Shown: one piece after another, positions 62,568 to 64,000 of the stretch
Layout of the letters: each line of letters starts with the position of its first letter
Numbering within the stretch: the stretch's first letter is position 1
Assembly (NCBI GenBank): GCA_022447545.1
Contig: JAKVBI010000005.1
Span: forward strand, 235,952-299,951
From: Myxococcota bacterium
GTDB taxonomy: Bacteria; Myxococcota_A; UBA9160; SMWR01
Reading direction: 5' to 3'
DNA length: 64,000 nt
Made by a program: the position numbers and the translations under genes
The notes under the pieces: generated by a model
Told to the model about the DNA's origin: nothing
Databases searched by the model: none
What the model saw: only the letters and a program-made list of their open reading frames with translations

Positions 62568-63818
62568 TCACTCCCCTTGTCTAGTTCTGTGCTTTCGGTG
62601 GGGTGAGATGTCGTGCTTTGCAATCAGACGGTATACGGCGCTTCGGCTCTTCTCGAGCTGGGTGGCAGTACGCGAGATGTTCCCCCCGTTCCTTTCGAGA
62701 GCCGAGATCAAGAGTTCCTTTTCTCGAGCGAGATGCTGCTCGCGAAACGTGTCGAGCGTTCTTCGGTGCTGGTCGAAGGCCGAAACCATGACTTCGCGGC
62801 GAATTTGGCGACCGCGCGTGAAGACCACGGCTTCGTGGAGCATCTCTTCTAGAACTCGCTGACTCACGTTCCATCGCTGATTCGAAATGAAATTCAACGC
62901 CGCAGGCGAGAGCTGAATCATCCGGCCCACCGATGCACCGATTCGCTTGACGAGCGCACGGGAAATTTCGGGCGCATCCTCTCTGCAGGAGGCGAGAGTC
63001 GGGAGTTCGATTGCAAACCGAAGGGGGACTCGTCCGGGGCCCTCTCTGAATTCCGAAGATTGGGCTAGTTCATGAAGCGACAACTTGCTGGATAGGAATA
63101 TCCGAGGTCCATCGCGGAATTCGGTGGATTCGCGAGTACGGATGAAGTTCGACCAGTAGGTGAGGGCGTCGGTTGAATAGGTCTCGATGTTTTCCAGGTG
63201 GACGGCCCCGGGTGGCGCCTCCCGCGGATCGAGGGCGTGGGAGTTGGCTTGGATGTTTGCGAGTGGCCGGCCTGCCGAGTGACCGAATTCGTGCATCAGG
63301 CGCACCGCGGTGCTGCGACCGGATCCCGGAGGTCCGGACACGAGGACCGGGGATCGTAGAGGGGCCAGACCGGCCAATCGTTCTCTCGTGTGACGGGTTG
63401 CGGGGCTGGATCCGACCCAATGGTCAGCCAGAACCTGTGCTCCATCCTGGGAGCGTCCCGTTCGAGTGGCGTCAATCACGACGTTCACGATCTCTTCGAT
63501 TTCGACTTCGGCCGAGCAGAAGAATTCGTTGGCGCCCGCCTTGAAAGCGGCCGCCGTAGTTTGAACGGTCCCGTGGGCACTGAAGAGGATCACGGGAATA
63601 TCCGAACGGGACCGGATGCGTGTCAGGAGTGCGAGCCCATCGGAGTGGGGCATGGAAAGGTCGGTCACCACGACATCCGGGCGGTCGTGGCAGAATTGGT
63701 CCCAGCCCTTCTCTCCATCCGCAGCCTCACTGACGGAGAAGCCCAAGTCACGTAATTCTGTTACTAGAGCGCGGCGGGGAAGTTCCTGATCGTCTACAAC
63801 GAGTACGCTTCCGCTCAT
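62568..63818 (-). CDS. Response regulator with degenerate AAA+ domain and Fis-type HTH
   Basis: This 416-residue protein has an NtrC-like layout but a broken centre. The receiver keeps Asp9, Asp10 and Asp53 (VVTDLSMP), but the conserved Lys near residue 103 is replaced (NEFFCSAE). The AAA+ Walker A reads GPPGSGRST with Arg for Lys. The GAFTGA loop and its flanks are absent, and Walker B is reduced to AVHLENIE. The C-terminal HTH (NISRTATQLEKSRSAVYRLI) is intact. It should bind DNA when phosphorylated but is unlikely to activate sigma-54 polymerase. It is the first gene of an operon with the sensor kinase. Confidence 0.88.
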   Translation of the reverse strand: MSGSVLVVDDQELPRRALVTELRDLGFSVSEAADGEKGWDQFCHDRPDVVVTDLSMPHSDGLALLTRIRSRSDIPVILFSAHGTVQTTAAAFKAGANEFFCSAEVEIEEIVNVVIDATRTGRSQDGAQVLADHWVGSSPATRHTRERLAGLAPLRSPVLVSGPPGSGRSTAVRLMHEFGHSAGRPLANIQANSHALDPREAPPGAVHLENIETYSTDALTYWSNFIRTRESTEFRDGPRIFLSSKLSLHELAQSSEFREGPGRVPLRFAIELPTLASCREDAPEISRALVKRIGASVGRMIQLSPAALNFISNQRWNVSQRVLEEMLHEAVVFTRGRQIRREVMVSAFDQHRRTLDTFREQHLAREKELLISALERNGGNISRTATQLEKSRSAVYRLIAKHDISPHRKHRTRQGE

Positions 63819-64000
63819 GAGCTTGTCCTCGTGTTGATGGAAAGCATATCCTCCGTGGGCATGTGTGCCCGAAGAAATCTTAGAAATGCGTATATCAAAT
63901 GTCCGGAAGTGGCCGGTTTTGATTCGCGGCGTGACCGGATTGTGAAATAGAGATATAGGTGTTTTCTGTGTCGGTGTGCGGTATCGCTGGATACGCGGAG

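Noticed and set aside
62549-62623. Longer sensor kinase starting inside the regulator gene
   Set aside because: The start would be a TTG without a ribosome site and a 56-base overlap; the ATG at 62548 lies just after the regulator stop.
63857-63870. GGGCA-TGTG-TGCCC hairpin upstream of the response regulator
   Set aside because: Five-base arms are too short to tell from chance in this GC-rich DNA, and no promoter is placed around it with confidence.
1-64000. Mobile elements, CRISPR arrays or defence genes
   Set aside because: No transposase, integrase, terminal repeats, spacer arrays or known defence domains were seen on either strand.

Overview
The window is GC-rich chromosomal DNA from a Gram-negative bacterium with a complex envelope and broad oxidative catabolism. 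It carries a TonB-dependent receptor, two PEP-CTERM proteins, a Tat-exported reductase, a cytochrome c lipoprotein and sigma-54 activators. It also has two F420-type (LLM) oxidoreductases, five cytochrome P450s, paired acyl-CoA dehydrogenases and secreted proteins ending in thrombospondin-3 and dockerin-like calcium repeats. This mix recalls uncultivated deltaproteobacterial, Myxococcota or Binatota lineages. No rRNA or marker gene is present, so the placement is inference. I see no CRISPR array, insertion sequence, prophage or tRNA.

Layout. 1-5.4 kb is a metal-chelate (heme-like) uptake locus. A TonB-dependent receptor runs off the left edge and faces a binding protein-permease-ATPase operon across a shared control region with nested palindromes. 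5.4-12.7 kb holds two PEP-CTERM proteins, an amidohydrolase, a DUF3604 protein, a GPH-family transporter, decayed gene fragments at 11.0-11.7 kb and a long structured RNA element at 6155-6225. 13-20 kb has an SDR, a CoA transferase, a cold-shock gene with a structured leader, a P450, a phytanoyl-CoA-type dioxygenase and small accessory proteins. 20.4-23.2 kb is a compact secreted system: a His-rich beta-propeller, a SCO-type copper chaperone and a third exported protein. 23.4-26.4 kb encodes a 1009-residue secreted propeller protein built by internal duplication.

26.5-28.1 kb encodes a sigma-54 activator whose own promoter region has a near-consensus -24/-12 element and an iterated GCGACA array. 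28-44 kb is a catabolic stretch: LLM oxidoreductases, an acyl-CoA dehydrogenase pair, a haloalkane dehalogenase-like hydrolase, a copper amine oxidase, a thiolase, a FAD oxidoreductase, a PaaA-like diiron protein and SnoaL-like proteins. 44-58 kb has a secreted propeller, an esterase, four P450s, a Tat aldo/keto reductase homologue, a ketosteroid dehydrogenase-like flavoprotein and a cytochrome c-PQQ dehydrogenase fusion. 58-63.8 kb is regulatory and envelope: a second sigma-54 activator, a LolA-like protein, a PDZ-like-domain sensor kinase and a response regulator whose AAA+ domain has lost its key motifs.

The most unusual items are the copper-propeller operon, the fully paired RNA hairpin at 6155-6225, the autoregulatory-looking array at 27.9-28.0 kb, and the kinase/pseudo-activator pair at the right end.
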